Shown: positions 25,573 through 33,861, numbered from the stretch's first letter. The stretch: DNA of 52,744 bases from an uncultured Collinsella sp. (GCA_902493915.1 CABUQY010000002.1:1-52744), one strand, 5' to 3'. Notes: a model not told the origin generated them from the letters alone. Numbers and translations are program-made.

Positions 25573-26307
25573 ATGGAGCTTAAACGCATGGCTCGGCTGG
25601 CGAGAGCCGGCGACCGCGTACTTACGTGGTTTGCCGGCTTTATCGTGCTGCTCATGCTGCTGTACGGGGGCTATTCGCTGTGGGATACAAACAACGTTAT
25701 GAACGGCGGGTTCATCAGCGATGAGCTGCTGCACTACAAACCCACCGGGGCCAACGATTGCGCACGCCTGCAGGAACTGATGGCCAAAAATCCCGACGTG
25801 GTCGGATGGGTCACCATCGATGGCACCAACATCGACTATCCCTTTGTTCAGGGAAAAGATAACCAGGAATACCTCAACAAAAACGTGTTGGGGGAGTCCG
25901 CGGTTTCGGGAGCGGTGTTTTTGGATACGCGCAACAGTCGCGCGATGACCGATTCCTACAATCTGCTCTATGCGCACCACATGGATAACGGCGCGATGTT
26001 TGGCGATGTCGACCGGTTTTTAGACAGGGGCTTCTTTGGCCTGCACCGCACAGGCACGCTCTACACAAAGGATGGGGCGTTCCGCCTGCGCATTGTTGCC
26101 GTGTGCTCGTTTGCTGCGAGTGATGACATTATCTTTGGGCCGGGAAACCTGGACCAGGCCTCGATGCAGACGCTGCTCACGCATATCTCGCAGACGGCGG
26201 TGCATGCGGACATGGATGACGTTGACCCTGATTCGCGCATCATCGCTCTTTCTACCTGCAGTGATAAAACAAACGGGCGCCGAGCACTTATAGCAGAGGT
26301 CTTGTAG
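25573..26307 (+). CDS. Class B sortase
   Basis: A 244-residue membrane transpeptidase. An N-terminal membrane anchor (about 17-36) is followed by the class B pattern VVGWVTIDGTNIDYPFVQG, the YAHHM active-site His (135-136), ALSTC with nucleophile Cys229, and Arg236/237 (GRR). The gene starts 20 bases after the pilin stop behind GAGG, so it belongs to the same operon. It probably joins the pilin subunits, or attaches them to the wall, by cutting at the VPTG/VPTD motifs. Class B sortases also polymerise pili in streptococcal FCT-3-type loci. No housekeeping sortase is in the window. Confidence 0.92.
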   Translation: MELKRMARLARAGDRVLTWFAGFIVLLMLLYGGYSLWDTNNVMNGGFISDELLHYKPTGANDCARLQELMAKNPDVVGWVTIDGTNIDYPFVQGKDNQEYLNKNVLGESAVSGAVFLDTRNSRAMTDSYNLLYAHHMDNGAMFGDVDRFLDRGFFGLHRTGTLYTKDGAFRLRIVAVCSFAASDDIIFGPGNLDQASMQTLLTHISQTAVHADMDDVDPDSRIIALSTCSDKTNGRRALIAEVL

Positions 26308-26354
26308 CTCATTGAATATTCCGATTAAGCTGCGCCCCATAGGCTGCATCAAGT

Positions 26355-26383
26355 TTGAGGCTCTCGGTCCATCATGGTAGAGT
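26355..26383 (+). promoter_or_regulatory. Candidate promoter of the GGDEF gene
   Basis: TTGAGG and TAGAGT are spaced by 17 bases, 66 bases before the GTG start. This suggests that the GGDEF gene can be transcribed separately from the pilus operon; no terminator was seen between the sortase and this site. Confidence 0.45.
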
Positions 26384-26449
26384 TGTCCGCGCGTGAATTT
26401 CGGCACACTGCGCGCTATCTGCGCTTTTACCGTTTGGAGGAGTGAGCTT

Positions 26450-27541
26450 GTGAATGCTTCTGTCGCCAAGAAGGCCAGCCAGGCGGTGCGCCTTCTGATG
26501 ATGGCGCTCACGGCAGTTCTTATCTTTTTCTTCATCAATGTCATGTTGCTCGTCTCCGAAATCCAGGGCACGGCGCGCGTGGTCAACTACGCCGGTCTGG
26601 TGCGCGGCACCACGCAGCGAATCGTTAAGCTCGAGGATGCAGGCCAGCCACAAGACGACCTGCTCAAGGCCGTTGATTCATACATTAGTGGTTTGCGCTA
26701 CGGAAGCGACGACCTCAATCTCGTCCGTCTCGATGACGATGAGTATCAGGCAAAGATGACCGAGCTCGCGAGCTATTTTGACAAGCTTCGCACCGAGATT
26801 GCCCGTGTGCGCGAAGTCGGCTACGAGAACACCGACATCATCGCCATGAGCGAGGAGTTCTTTGGCATTTGTGACGATGCTACGCGACTCGCAGAGGACT
26901 ACTCTCAGGAGAAGGCGTCGGCGCTCAACTATCTCGAGGGCTTGGTGATCATCGACATCATGGGATTGGTGGCGGCCTTTGCGGTTGAACTTGTTCGCGC
27001 GGTGCGAACTGCCGCGCTCAATCGCGAACTGCAGAGCAAAGTCTATCTTGACGAAGCCACGGGACTGCCCAACAAGAACAAGTGCGAGGAGATCTTGGGG
27101 CAGGAGCAGCCTGTCTCCGCGGAGGCGCCCGTTGCGGTGTGCGTATTCGACCTTAACAATCTGCATACGGTCAACAACAGCTTCGGCCACGAGAAGGGCG
27201 ACGAATACATCCGTTCTTTTGCCCAGCAGCTGGGGCACGTGGCGTCCGAGACCTGCTTTGTGGGCCGCGACGGCGGCGATGAGTTTATCGCGGTGCTGTG
27301 GAATGCCGACCGAGCTGCCGTGGAGTCCTGTCTCGCTCGGGTTCGTGCGAACGTGAACGAGTATTCCGGGGCTCACCCCGACATGCCTATCAGCTATGCG
27401 GTGGGCTACGCGCTTTCCAGTGATTTTGATGTACCGCCTACCATGCGTGAGCTCTTTTCCCAGGCCGACAAAAACATGTACATCGACAAGAACCGCGTAA
27501 AGACAGCCGAGGCAGCTGGGCCGCAACGCGAGGAGCGGTAA
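26450..27541 (+). CDS. Membrane GGDEF-domain protein (putative diguanylate cyclase)
   Basis: A 363-residue protein with two membrane helices (about 13-35 and 165-185) bracketing an outer helical sensor domain whose VNYAGLVRGTTQRIVKLE resembles PilJ/type-IV N-terminal sensors. A GGDEF domain (about 200-355) contains DEATGLPNKNKCEE, FDLNNLHTVNNSFGHEKGDEYI and an intact GGDEF at 275-279, so c-di-GMP synthesis is plausible. No RxxD inhibitory site lies at the usual distance and there is no EAL domain. GGAGGAG lies 7 bases before the GTG at 26450. It may control the adjacent pilus, but that is only inference from position. Confidence 0.87.
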   Translation: MNASVAKKASQAVRLLMMALTAVLIFFFINVMLLVSEIQGTARVVNYAGLVRGTTQRIVKLEDAGQPQDDLLKAVDSYISGLRYGSDDLNLVRLDDDEYQAKMTELASYFDKLRTEIARVREVGYENTDIIAMSEEFFGICDDATRLAEDYSQEKASALNYLEGLVIIDIMGLVAAFAVELVRAVRTAALNRELQSKVYLDEATGLPNKNKCEEILGQEQPVSAEAPVAVCVFDLNNLHTVNNSFGHEKGDEYIRSFAQQLGHVASETCFVGRDGGDEFIAVLWNADRAAVESCLARVRANVNEYSGAHPDMPISYAVGYALSSDFDVPPTMRELFSQADKNMYIDKNRVKTAEAAGPQREER

Positions 27542-27562
27542 GCCTGTAACAGAGGGCATAGA

Positions 27563-27600
27563 AAAGCCTCCGCAGCTCGTGTGGCTGCGGAGGCTTTATT
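27563..27600 (+). terminator. Intrinsic terminator after the GGDEF gene
   Basis: A 14-bp stem AAAGCCTCCGCAGC / GCTGCGGAGGCTTT has a 7-base loop and is followed by ATT. It lies 22 bases after the GGDEF stop. Confidence 0.8.
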
Positions 27601-27628
27601 CGTTGCGGCGCATTGTGTTTGGGTCGCT

Positions 27629-27710
27629 GAGATGAGTCGATTTGCCCCGAAAGAGGAGGGCATTGACCTTAGGGTCATGCCCGACGAATGAGCGACAAAT
27701 CGGCCATCTC
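27629..27710. repeat. Nested hairpin repeat
   Basis: Outer pairings GAGATG/CATCTC and CGATTTG/CAAATCG surround an inner hairpin GGGCATTGACC / GGGTCATGCCC with a single bulge. It lies between convergent genes (GGDEF and ABC transporter) and looks like a repeat element or a two-way terminator. Confidence 0.55.
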
Positions 27711-27721
27711 GGCGGGCCGAA

Positions 27722-29641
27722 CTACTCCAGCTCAAACGCTCCGGTGTAGAGCTGGTAGTAATACCCGCGCTTGGCGATCAGCTCGTCGTGGTTACCGCGC
27801 TCGATAATGCGGCCATGGTCCAGACAGATGATCGCGTCGGAGTTGCGCACGGTGGACAGGCGGTGCGCGATGACAAACGTCGTGCGACCCTCCATGAGCT
27901 TGTCCATGCCCGCTTGCACGATGGCCTCGGTGCGGGTGTCGATGGAGCTCGTGGCCTCGTCCAGAATCATCGCCGGCGGATCGGCGACGGCAGCGCGTGC
28001 GATCGAAATCAGCTGGCGCTGGCCCTGCGACAGCTGCGCGCCGTTGCCGGTGAGCATCGTGTCGTAGCCGTCGGGCAGGCGGGTGATAAAGTCGTCCGCG
28101 CCCGCGAGCTTGGCCGCCGCGATGCACTCCTCGTCGGTGGCGTCCAGGTTGCCGTAGCGGATGTTATCCATCACGGTGCCGGTGAACAGGTTCACGTCCT
28201 GCAGTACCACGCCCAGCGAGCGGCGCAGATCGGCCTTGCGGATCTTGTTGACGTTGATGCCGTCGTAGCGAATCTTGCCGTCGGCGATGTCATAGAAGCG
28301 GTTGATGAGGTTGGTGATGGTCGTCTTGCCGGCACCGGTGGCACCGACAAACGCGACCTTCTGGCCCGGCTTGGCAAACACGGACACGCCGTGCAGCACC
28401 TCGTGGTCGGGCGTGTAGCCAAAGTCGACGTTGTCCATGACCAGGTCGCCGCGCAGCGGTACGTACTCGATCTCGCCGGTTGCGCGGTGCGGGTGTTTCC
28501 ACGCCCACATGCCGGTGTGGTGGTCGGCCTCCTCGAGCTGCCAGGTATCGGGGTTCACCTGCGCGTTGACGAGCGTCACGTAGCCTTCGTCGGTCTCGGG
28601 CTTCTCGTCGATGAGCTCAAAGATACGGTCGGCGCCGGCGAGGCCCATGACCACGGCGTTGATCTGCTGCGAGATCTGGCCGATCTGTCCGCAGAACTGC
28701 TTGGTCATGTTGAGGAACGGCACCACGACGGCGATGGACAGCGCCATACCCGAGATGCTCAGGTTGGGCACGCCCAGTGCCAGGAAAATGCCGCCGGCAA
28801 GGGCCACCAGCACGTAGAGCAGGTTGCCCAGGTTCATAAGGATAGGCATGAGGATGTTGGCGTACATGTTGGCCTTCTGCGAGACCTCGAAGAGCTTTTC
28901 GTTGCGCTCGTCAAAATCGGCCTCGGCGGCAGACTCGTGGCAGAATGCCTTGACGACCTTCTGGCCGTTCATGACTTCCTCGATATGGCCCTCGACCACG
29001 CCGAGCTCGGACTGCTGCGCAATAAAGAAACGCGCGGAGTTGGAGCCGAGCAGCTTGGTCATAAAGGTCATAAAGACGACGCCGGCCACAATGACCAGGC
29101 ACATCCACACGCTGTAGTACAGCATGATAAAGAATACCGTGACGATGACGATGGTCGTCATGAGCAGGTTGGGCAGCGACTGGCTGATCATCTGGCGCAG
29201 CGTGTCGATGTCGTTGGTGTAGTGGCTCATGATGTCGCCGCGCTGGTGCGTGTCGAAGTAGCGAATCGGCAGGTCCTGCATGCGGTTGAACATCTTCTCG
29301 CGCAGCTTCTCGAGCGAGCCCTGCGTGACGATGGCCATGGCGCGGTTCCAGAAGAGCGAGGACAGGATGCCGACGCCGTAGATGCAGGCGAGGGTGGTCA
29401 CGAGCTGTGCGATCTTGGGCTGCGCGGCTTCCCAATCGCCCGACTGCCACGATTCGCTAATAATCTGCAGGGCGCTCTGAAGGAAGGTCGCGCCGATGGA
29501 GTTGATGATGGCGCAGAGCACCACGCCGACGACGACGAGGGGCAAAAGCACGGGGTAGAAGCCAAAGAGCGTCTTGATGAGGCGCGACATGGTGCCGCCC
29601 TTGCGGTTGAGCGCGCGCTCGGCGGTCGTTGCCTTACTCAT
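27722..29641 (-). CDS. ABC exporter, catalytic half (fused permease/ATPase)
   Basis: A 639-residue type IV ABC exporter half: six-helix membrane domain (about 20-330) and ATPase domain (about 395-635). Its ATPase motifs are Walker A GATGAGKT, signature LSQGQ, Walker B AMILDEAT with the catalytic Glu, and switch His in IAHRLS. About 40 extra residues (NPDTWQLEEADHHTGMWAW) sit between the two domains. The start at 29641 (GGAGG upstream) overlaps the previous gene by 8 bases (ATGAGTAA), so it is coupled to its partner. It pairs with the degenerate half upstream as a heterodimer. The cargo is unknown; the MarR regulator hints at drug or toxin export. Confidence 0.93.
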   Translation of the reverse strand: MSKATTAERALNRKGGTMSRLIKTLFGFYPVLLPLVVVGVVLCAIINSIGATFLQSALQIISESWQSGDWEAAQPKIAQLVTTLACIYGVGILSSLFWNRAMAIVTQGSLEKLREKMFNRMQDLPIRYFDTHQRGDIMSHYTNDIDTLRQMISQSLPNLLMTTIVIVTVFFIMLYYSVWMCLVIVAGVVFMTFMTKLLGSNSARFFIAQQSELGVVEGHIEEVMNGQKVVKAFCHESAAEADFDERNEKLFEVSQKANMYANILMPILMNLGNLLYVLVALAGGIFLALGVPNLSISGMALSIAVVVPFLNMTKQFCGQIGQISQQINAVVMGLAGADRIFELIDEKPETDEGYVTLVNAQVNPDTWQLEEADHHTGMWAWKHPHRATGEIEYVPLRGDLVMDNVDFGYTPDHEVLHGVSVFAKPGQKVAFVGATGAGKTTITNLINRFYDIADGKIRYDGINVNKIRKADLRRSLGVVLQDVNLFTGTVMDNIRYGNLDATDEECIAAAKLAGADDFITRLPDGYDTMLTGNGAQLSQGQRQLISIARAAVADPPAMILDEATSSIDTRTEAIVQAGMDKLMEGRTTFVIAHRLSTVRNSDAIICLDHGRIIERGNHDELIAKRGYYYQLYTGAFELE

Positions 29642-31448
29642 GTGCCTCGCCTCCTTCCTGGGTCTGAGCCTGCGTTGCGGATGCCTCGGTGTCGGCCTCG
29701 ACGGCCCCTTCGCCCTCGGCAGACATCTTGTTTTGCGAGGTAAAGGTCTCGCGGTAGATCTCGCTCGTCTTAAGCAGCTCGTCATGGTTGCCGATCTGCG
29801 CGATGCGGCCGCCCTCCATGACGATGATGCGGTCTGCATCCTGTACGGAGCTAATGCGCTGGGCGATGATGAGCTTGGTCGTGTTGGGCAGATAGCTTGC
29901 CAACCCTGCGCGAATCTTGGCGTCGGTCTTGGTGTCGACGGCGCTAGTGGAGTCGTCCAGGATCAAGATCTTGGGGCGACGCAGCAGGGCACGCGCAATG
30001 CACAGGCGCTGCTTCTGACCGCCGGAAACATTGGAGCCGCCCTGCTCGATCCAGGTGTCGTAACCCTTGGGGAAGCCGTCGACAAACTCATCGGCGCAAG
30101 CCAGATGTGCCGCCTCGCGGACTTCCTCGTCGGTGGCGTTCGGGTCGCCCCAGCGCAGGTTCTCGGCGATGGTGCCGCTAAACAGCACGTTTTTCTGTAG
30201 CACCATGGCCACTTGGTGACGCAGTGCGTCCAGGTCGTAGTCGCGCACGTCCATGCCGCCCACGCGCACGGTGCCTTCGGTGGCGTCGTACAGGCGGGCG
30301 ATGAGGTTTACGAGCGTGGACTTGGCCGAGCCGGTGCCGCCGATGATGCCGATGGTCTCGCCGCTCTTAATGTGCAGGTCGATATCGTCGAGCGCCTGGC
30401 GCTTCGCATGCGCGGAATACTTAAAGCTCACGTGGTCAAAGTCGATGGAGCCGTCGGCAACCTCGAGCACGGGCTCGGCGGGATCGGCGATCGTGGGCTC
30501 GGCGGCCAGCACCTCGGTAATGCGGTGCGCCGATTCGTCGGCCATGGTCACCATGACAAAGATCATCGACAGCTGCATCAGGCTCATGAGGATCTGAAAA
30601 CCATAGGTAAAGGTCGAGGAGAGCTGGCCCACGTCGAACAGCGTGCCCTGGCTCGTGATGATGAGCTTGGAGCCCAGGTAGATGATGACGACAAACGCGC
30701 CGTTGACGCAGATGTTCATCATGGGGTTGTTAAAGGCGAGCAGCTTCTCGGCGCGGGTGAAGTCCATCTGGACGTCGCGCGCGGCGGTCGCGAACTTCTC
30801 CTTCTCAAAGTCTTCGCGCACATAGCTCTTGACCACGCGCATGCCGGTGACGTTTTCCTCGACGGACTCGTTAAGGGCATCGTACTTGTGGAACACGCGC
30901 GAGAAGATGGGGCGCACCTTAAAGATGATAAAGAACAGTCCAAAGCCCAGCAGCGGAATGATGACCAGGTAGACCATGGCGACGCTGCCGCCCATGATAA
31001 ACGCCATGGTAAAGGCGAAGATCAGTACCAGTGGCGCGCGCACGGCGATACGGATGATCATCATAAAGGCCTGCTGCACGTTGTTGATATCGGTGGTCAG
31101 GCGCGTGACGAGCGAGGAGCTCGAGAACTCATCGATGTTGGCAAAGCTGAACGTCTGGATCTTGTAGAACAGGTCGTGACGCAGGTTCTTGGCGAACCCG
31201 CAGCTTGCATGGCTGCAAGTGACGCCGGCCGCGGCGCCAAAAGCAAGCGATGTTAGCGCGATGAGCACCAAAAAGCCTGCGGTGGGAAGCATCTCGGCTA
31301 CGGTGGCGCCGTCTTTGATGGCGTCGATCAGGTTGGCGGTGATAAATGGAATCAGCATCTCGCAGAGCACCTCGCCAAGCACGAGCAGCGGCGTGGCAAC
31401 GGTGACCTTCATATAGTCGCGGATGCTTCCCATGAGGGTTTTAATCAT
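29634..31448 (-). CDS. ABC exporter, degenerate half (fused permease/ATPase)
   Basis: A 604-residue ABC exporter half with a six-helix membrane domain (about 10-310) and an ATPase domain (about 335-570). Walker A is GGTGSAKST, the signature VSGGQ is canonical, but Walker B is LILDDST (Asp for the catalytic Glu) and the switch residue is Gln in IAQRIS. These are the marks of the non-hydrolysing site in heterodimeric exporters such as BmrC/D-type pairs. The tail (about 575-604) is acidic. The start overlaps the marR stop by 8 bases (ATGATTAA), and GGGAGG lies upstream inside marR. Confidence 0.92.
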   Translation of the reverse strand: MIKTLMGSIRDYMKVTVATPLLVLGEVLCEMLIPFITANLIDAIKDGATVAEMLPTAGFLVLIALTSLAFGAAAGVTCSHASCGFAKNLRHDLFYKIQTFSFANIDEFSSSSLVTRLTTDINNVQQAFMMIIRIAVRAPLVLIFAFTMAFIMGGSVAMVYLVIIPLLGFGLFFIIFKVRPIFSRVFHKYDALNESVEENVTGMRVVKSYVREDFEKEKFATAARDVQMDFTRAEKLLAFNNPMMNICVNGAFVVIIYLGSKLIITSQGTLFDVGQLSSTFTYGFQILMSLMQLSMIFVMVTMADESAHRITEVLAAEPTIADPAEPVLEVADGSIDFDHVSFKYSAHAKRQALDDIDLHIKSGETIGIIGGTGSAKSTLVNLIARLYDATEGTVRVGGMDVRDYDLDALRHQVAMVLQKNVLFSGTIAENLRWGDPNATDEEVREAAHLACADEFVDGFPKGYDTWIEQGGSNVSGGQKQRLCIARALLRRPKILILDDSTSAVDTKTDAKIRAGLASYLPNTTKLIIAQRISSVQDADRIIVMEGGRIAQIGNHDELLKTSEIYRETFTSQNKMSAEGEGAVEADTEASATQAQTQEGGEAHE

Positions 31449-31944
31449 CCAGTTCCTCCCAGGTTACGCGGATTTTATCGAGCATTTCGGCGAGGTCCTC
31501 GCGCTCGTCGTGAGTGAGGGCACTAAAGGCCTGCTCTCTAAAGCGGATGCGGGCCGCCTGCTCAACGCGGGCCTTTTCCCATCCCGCATCGGTCAGGCGG
31601 ATGGTGAGCTGCCGACGGTCTTTGGGATTGCGACTGCGCTCGATAAGACCGCCCAGTTCGAGCTTGGACAGAATCTCGGAAAGGGACCCCGGTTTGAGGT
31701 CGAAGTGCATGCCGAGCTCCTGTTGGGACAGCTCGCCGGTCGGCTGCTTGGCGAGTAGGCAGACGATGGGCGCCTTGCCAGATATGCCGCCGCCGTGAAA
31801 ATGCATGTAATGGCCGCAAAACCCCAGCCCATGGAGGATTCTCTTGGCGAGACGGTCCTCCTTGGACTGAGTCTCGGGCTCGTCTACCGGCTGCGAGGGG
31901 TCGTCGCCGGGTTCATGCGGATGGGCGTGTGGTTCAACACACAT
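31441..31944 (-). CDS. MarR-family transcriptional regulator
   Basis: A 167-residue winged-helix regulator, first gene of the marR-ABC-ABC operon. The N-terminal 30 residues are His/Pro/Asp/Glu-rich and outside the family core. The DNA-binding region is PTGELSQQELGMHFDLKPGSLSEILSKLELGGLIERS, followed by the wing KDRRQLTIRLTDAG. The His-rich HYMHFHGGG segment lies in the dimerisation part. The ribosome site AAAGGAG is 12 bases from the ATG, rather far. A palindrome over the promoter (31966-32001) is the probable autoregulatory site. The inducer is probably a small toxic molecule exported by the transporter. Confidence 0.9.
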   Translation of the reverse strand: MCVEPHAHPHEPGDDPSQPVDEPETQSKEDRLAKRILHGLGFCGHYMHFHGGGISGKAPIVCLLAKQPTGELSQQELGMHFDLKPGSLSEILSKLELGGLIERSRNPKDRRQLTIRLTDAGWEKARVEQAARIRFREQAFSALTHDEREDLAEMLDKIRVTWEELDD

Positions 31945-31965
31945 ATCTAATCTTCGCTCCTTTCT

Positions 31966-32028
31966 TTAGTTAGGTAGTGGAATTGTTTTGTGCCTAACTA
32001 ATCTAGGAGCATGAGAAATGAATGTCAA
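31966..32028 (-). promoter_or_regulatory. Promoter and MarR operator of the marR-ABC operon
   Basis: On the minus strand TTGACA (32028-32023) and TAGATT (32005-32000) are 17 bases apart, a near-consensus promoter. A perfect 9-bp inverted repeat, TTAGTTAGG (31966-31974) with CCTAACTAA (31993-32001), covers the -10 box and the start region. A bound repressor there would block transcription. Confidence 0.75.
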
Positions 32029-32043
32029 GGTACCAAACTAGTG

Positions 32044-32071
32044 GTTACGCGGTTTTACCAAACCGCGTAAC
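32044..32071. repeat. Perfect 12-bp hairpin, GTTACGCGG type
   Basis: GTTACGCGGTTT / AAACCGCGTAAC with loop TACC, followed by GGCTCGACGCTGC. A sister copy with compensated stem changes (GTTACGGCGTTT) and the same loop and flank lies at 43207-43234. Confidence 0.7.
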
Positions 32072-32155
32072 GGCTCGACGCTGCAAACGCTCCCTGCGCT
32101 ACACTTAGTCGCACTGTGGCGCTGCTGCGCCGTGCCCGAACCAAGGGAGACCCTC

Positions 32156-32980
32156 ATGAAGAACACTCAGCTGCTGCTGATCAACGATATGTGTGGCTAC
32201 GGCAAGGTTGCGCTTTCCGCCATGCTGCCGGTGCTGTCGCACATGGGTTACCGTATCCACAATCTGCCGACGGCACTTGTGTCCGATACGCTCAACTATC
32301 CCAAGTTCTACATCCATGACACCACCGAGTACGTGCGCCAGAGCCTCGCCATCTGGGAGGATCTCGGCTTTGAGTTCGACGCCATCTCCACCGGCTTTAT
32401 CGTGACCGAGGAAGAGACGCGCATTATTTCGGACTTCTGCCACCGTCGCGCGCAAAAGGGCACCAAGGTGTTCGTCGACCCCATCATGGGCGACAACGGC
32501 AAGCTCTACGCCGGCGTGCCCGAGTCCACGATCGGCCTCATGCGCAGCCTGCTCGAGTGCGCCGACTATGCGGTGCCAAACTACACCGAGGCGTGCCTGC
32601 TCACCGATACGCCCATTGCCGAGCAAATCACGCCCGATAAGGGCCGCGCTCTTGTGGATGCCGTGCGTGCCTTGGGCGCCAAGTCGGTGGTCATTACGAG
32701 CGCTGTGGTCGACGGTGCGAATGTCGTCATCGGTTACGACCATGTGGCGGGGGAGTACTTTACGATTCCCTTCGACCTGATCCCGGTCTACTTCCCGGGC
32801 ACGGGCGACACGTTCTCGGCGGTGCTCGTCGGCCGCGTTATGGCAGGTTGGAGTCTGCAGCGCGCGACGAGCGATGCCATGCGCGTGGTAGCCGAGCTTA
32901 TCGAGCGCAATGCCGACCAGGAGGATAAGTCCGCCGGCCTTCCCATCGAGGCCTGCCTGGATGTGATTGACCATGAGTAA
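32156..32980 (+). CDS. Pyridoxal/pyridoxamine kinase-like protein
   Basis: A 274-residue ribokinase-fold B6-vitamer kinase, phosphorylating pyridoxal, pyridoxamine or pyridoxine for PLP salvage. Family patterns are NDMCGYGKVALSAMLPVLSHMG at the N terminus, FVDPIMGDNGKLYAG in the middle, NYTEACLLT, and the anion-hole/catalytic PGTGDTFSAVLVG near the C terminus. The ATG at 32156 follows AAGGGAGA; an earlier in-frame ATG at 32132 lacks a ribosome site. The stop overlaps the next gene by 8 bases. Confidence 0.9.
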   Translation: MKNTQLLLINDMCGYGKVALSAMLPVLSHMGYRIHNLPTALVSDTLNYPKFYIHDTTEYVRQSLAIWEDLGFEFDAISTGFIVTEEETRIISDFCHRRAQKGTKVFVDPIMGDNGKLYAGVPESTIGLMRSLLECADYAVPNYTEACLLTDTPIAEQITPDKGRALVDAVRALGAKSVVITSAVVDGANVVIGYDHVAGEYFTIPFDLIPVYFPGTGDTFSAVLVGRVMAGWSLQRATSDAMRVVAELIERNADQEDKSAGLPIEACLDVIDHE

Positions 32981-33302
32981 CGCCGACGAGAGCAGTACCG
33001 AGGCGGCGGGCGAGAACAAGCCGCTCGGCGCGCCGCGTGGCAAGCGTCCGCGTATTCGCATTAGCTGCGTGGACCAGCTGGGCACATGCCGCTGCCATCA
33101 CGGGCACAAGCCGGGTGACGTCTTCGACTTCGACCGCGACCGCGGCAAGATGTGCGCCATGGCCTGCCATGTGGGCTTTCCCTATATCGACATCCTGCGC
33201 TATGGCGGTACCGTGCCCGGCAACGAGCCCGGCACGGCAAAGTTCTGCTGTCCCGAGGTCGATACGTTGAACGTCTGGCTCGCCGAGATCGTCGACGAGT
33301 AG
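32973..33302 (+). CDS. TIGR04076 family small Cys-rich protein
   Basis: A 109-residue protein with the pattern of TIGR04076: CVDQLGTCRCHHGHKPGDVFDFD, then MCAMACHVGFPYIDILRYGG and FCCPEV, giving eight cysteines in short clusters. The family has no known function; the Cys clusters suggest metal or redox chemistry. The ATG lies inside the kinase gene as ATGAGTAA, so translation is coupled to B6 kinase. The first 25 residues are low complexity. Confidence 0.8.
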   Translation: MSNADESSTEAAGENKPLGAPRGKRPRIRISCVDQLGTCRCHHGHKPGDVFDFDRDRGKMCAMACHVGFPYIDILRYGGTVPGNEPGTAKFCCPEVDTLNVWLAEIVDE

Positions 33303-33304
33303 TT

Positions 33305-33373
33305 GAGCGTGGATTTTCTCCCGTTTAGAGCGCGCTTGAACGCTCAAAGTGGGAGATCATCCACGCTCGTTTT
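33305..33373. terminator. Nested hairpin between convergent genes
   Basis: Outer stem GAGCGTGGAT / ATCCACGCTC with inner TCTCCC/GGGAGA and GAGCG/CGCTC pairings, followed by GTTTTAT on the plus strand. It starts 3 bases after the TIGR04076 stop and probably ends transcription from both sides. Confidence 0.65.
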
Positions 33374-33414
33374 ATGCCGATGGCGTGGCCCGTGTGCCCG
33401 CGCCGCCCGAGCGC

Positions 33415-33861
33415 CTACAGCTGCTCGAGCATGGCGGTGCAACCGGCGAGTACATCGCGGTAGGTGGCGTCGAAATTGCCGGTGTACCAGGGGTCGGCCA
33501 CGTCGCCGGGGCGATCGGTCCAATCGAGCAGGCGCGAGATCTTGCCATCGGGGTCCTTCCCAAAAATTCGGTACAGGGCGCGGGCGTTCTCGTCGTCCAT
33601 ATAGACAATGTGGTCCCAGTCGCCATACTCCGCGCGACGCACCTGACGTGCGCGATGTGCGACGACGGGAATCCCGACCTCGCGTAGCTTGGCAATGGTG
33701 CCGTGGTGTGGCGGGTTGCCGATCTCCTCGGTCGAGGTCGCAGCGGAATCAATGACAAACTCGCCTGCGCGCCCGGCGCGCCGCACTAGCTCGGTAAACA
33801 CGGACTCAGCCATCGTCGAGCGACAGATGTTCCCATGGCAGATAAACAGTACACGTTGCAT
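33415..33861 (-). CDS. Low-molecular-weight protein tyrosine phosphatase
   Basis: A 148-residue LMW-PTP. The P-loop CHGNICRS holds nucleophile Cys8 and Arg14 directly after the start, and the general-acid Asp123 lies in DPWYTG. It dephosphorylates protein tyrosines, often acting on exopolysaccharide kinases, or small phosphate esters. The start at 33861 (GAAAGGAAA upstream) places the P-loop at the usual position; a longer frame to 33906 is not supported. No kinase partner is nearby. Confidence 0.93.
   Translation of the reverse strand: MQRVLFICHGNICRSTMAESVFTELVRRAGRAGEFVIDSAATSTEEIGNPPHHGTIAKLREVGIPVVAHRARQVRRAEYGDWDHIVYMDDENARALYRIFGKDPDGKISRLLDWTDRPGDVADPWYTGNFDATYRDVLAGCTAMLEQL

Noticed and set aside
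27788..29743. 651-codon plus-strand frame opposite the ABC exporter
   Set aside because: Antisense shadow; all ABC motifs are on the minus strand.
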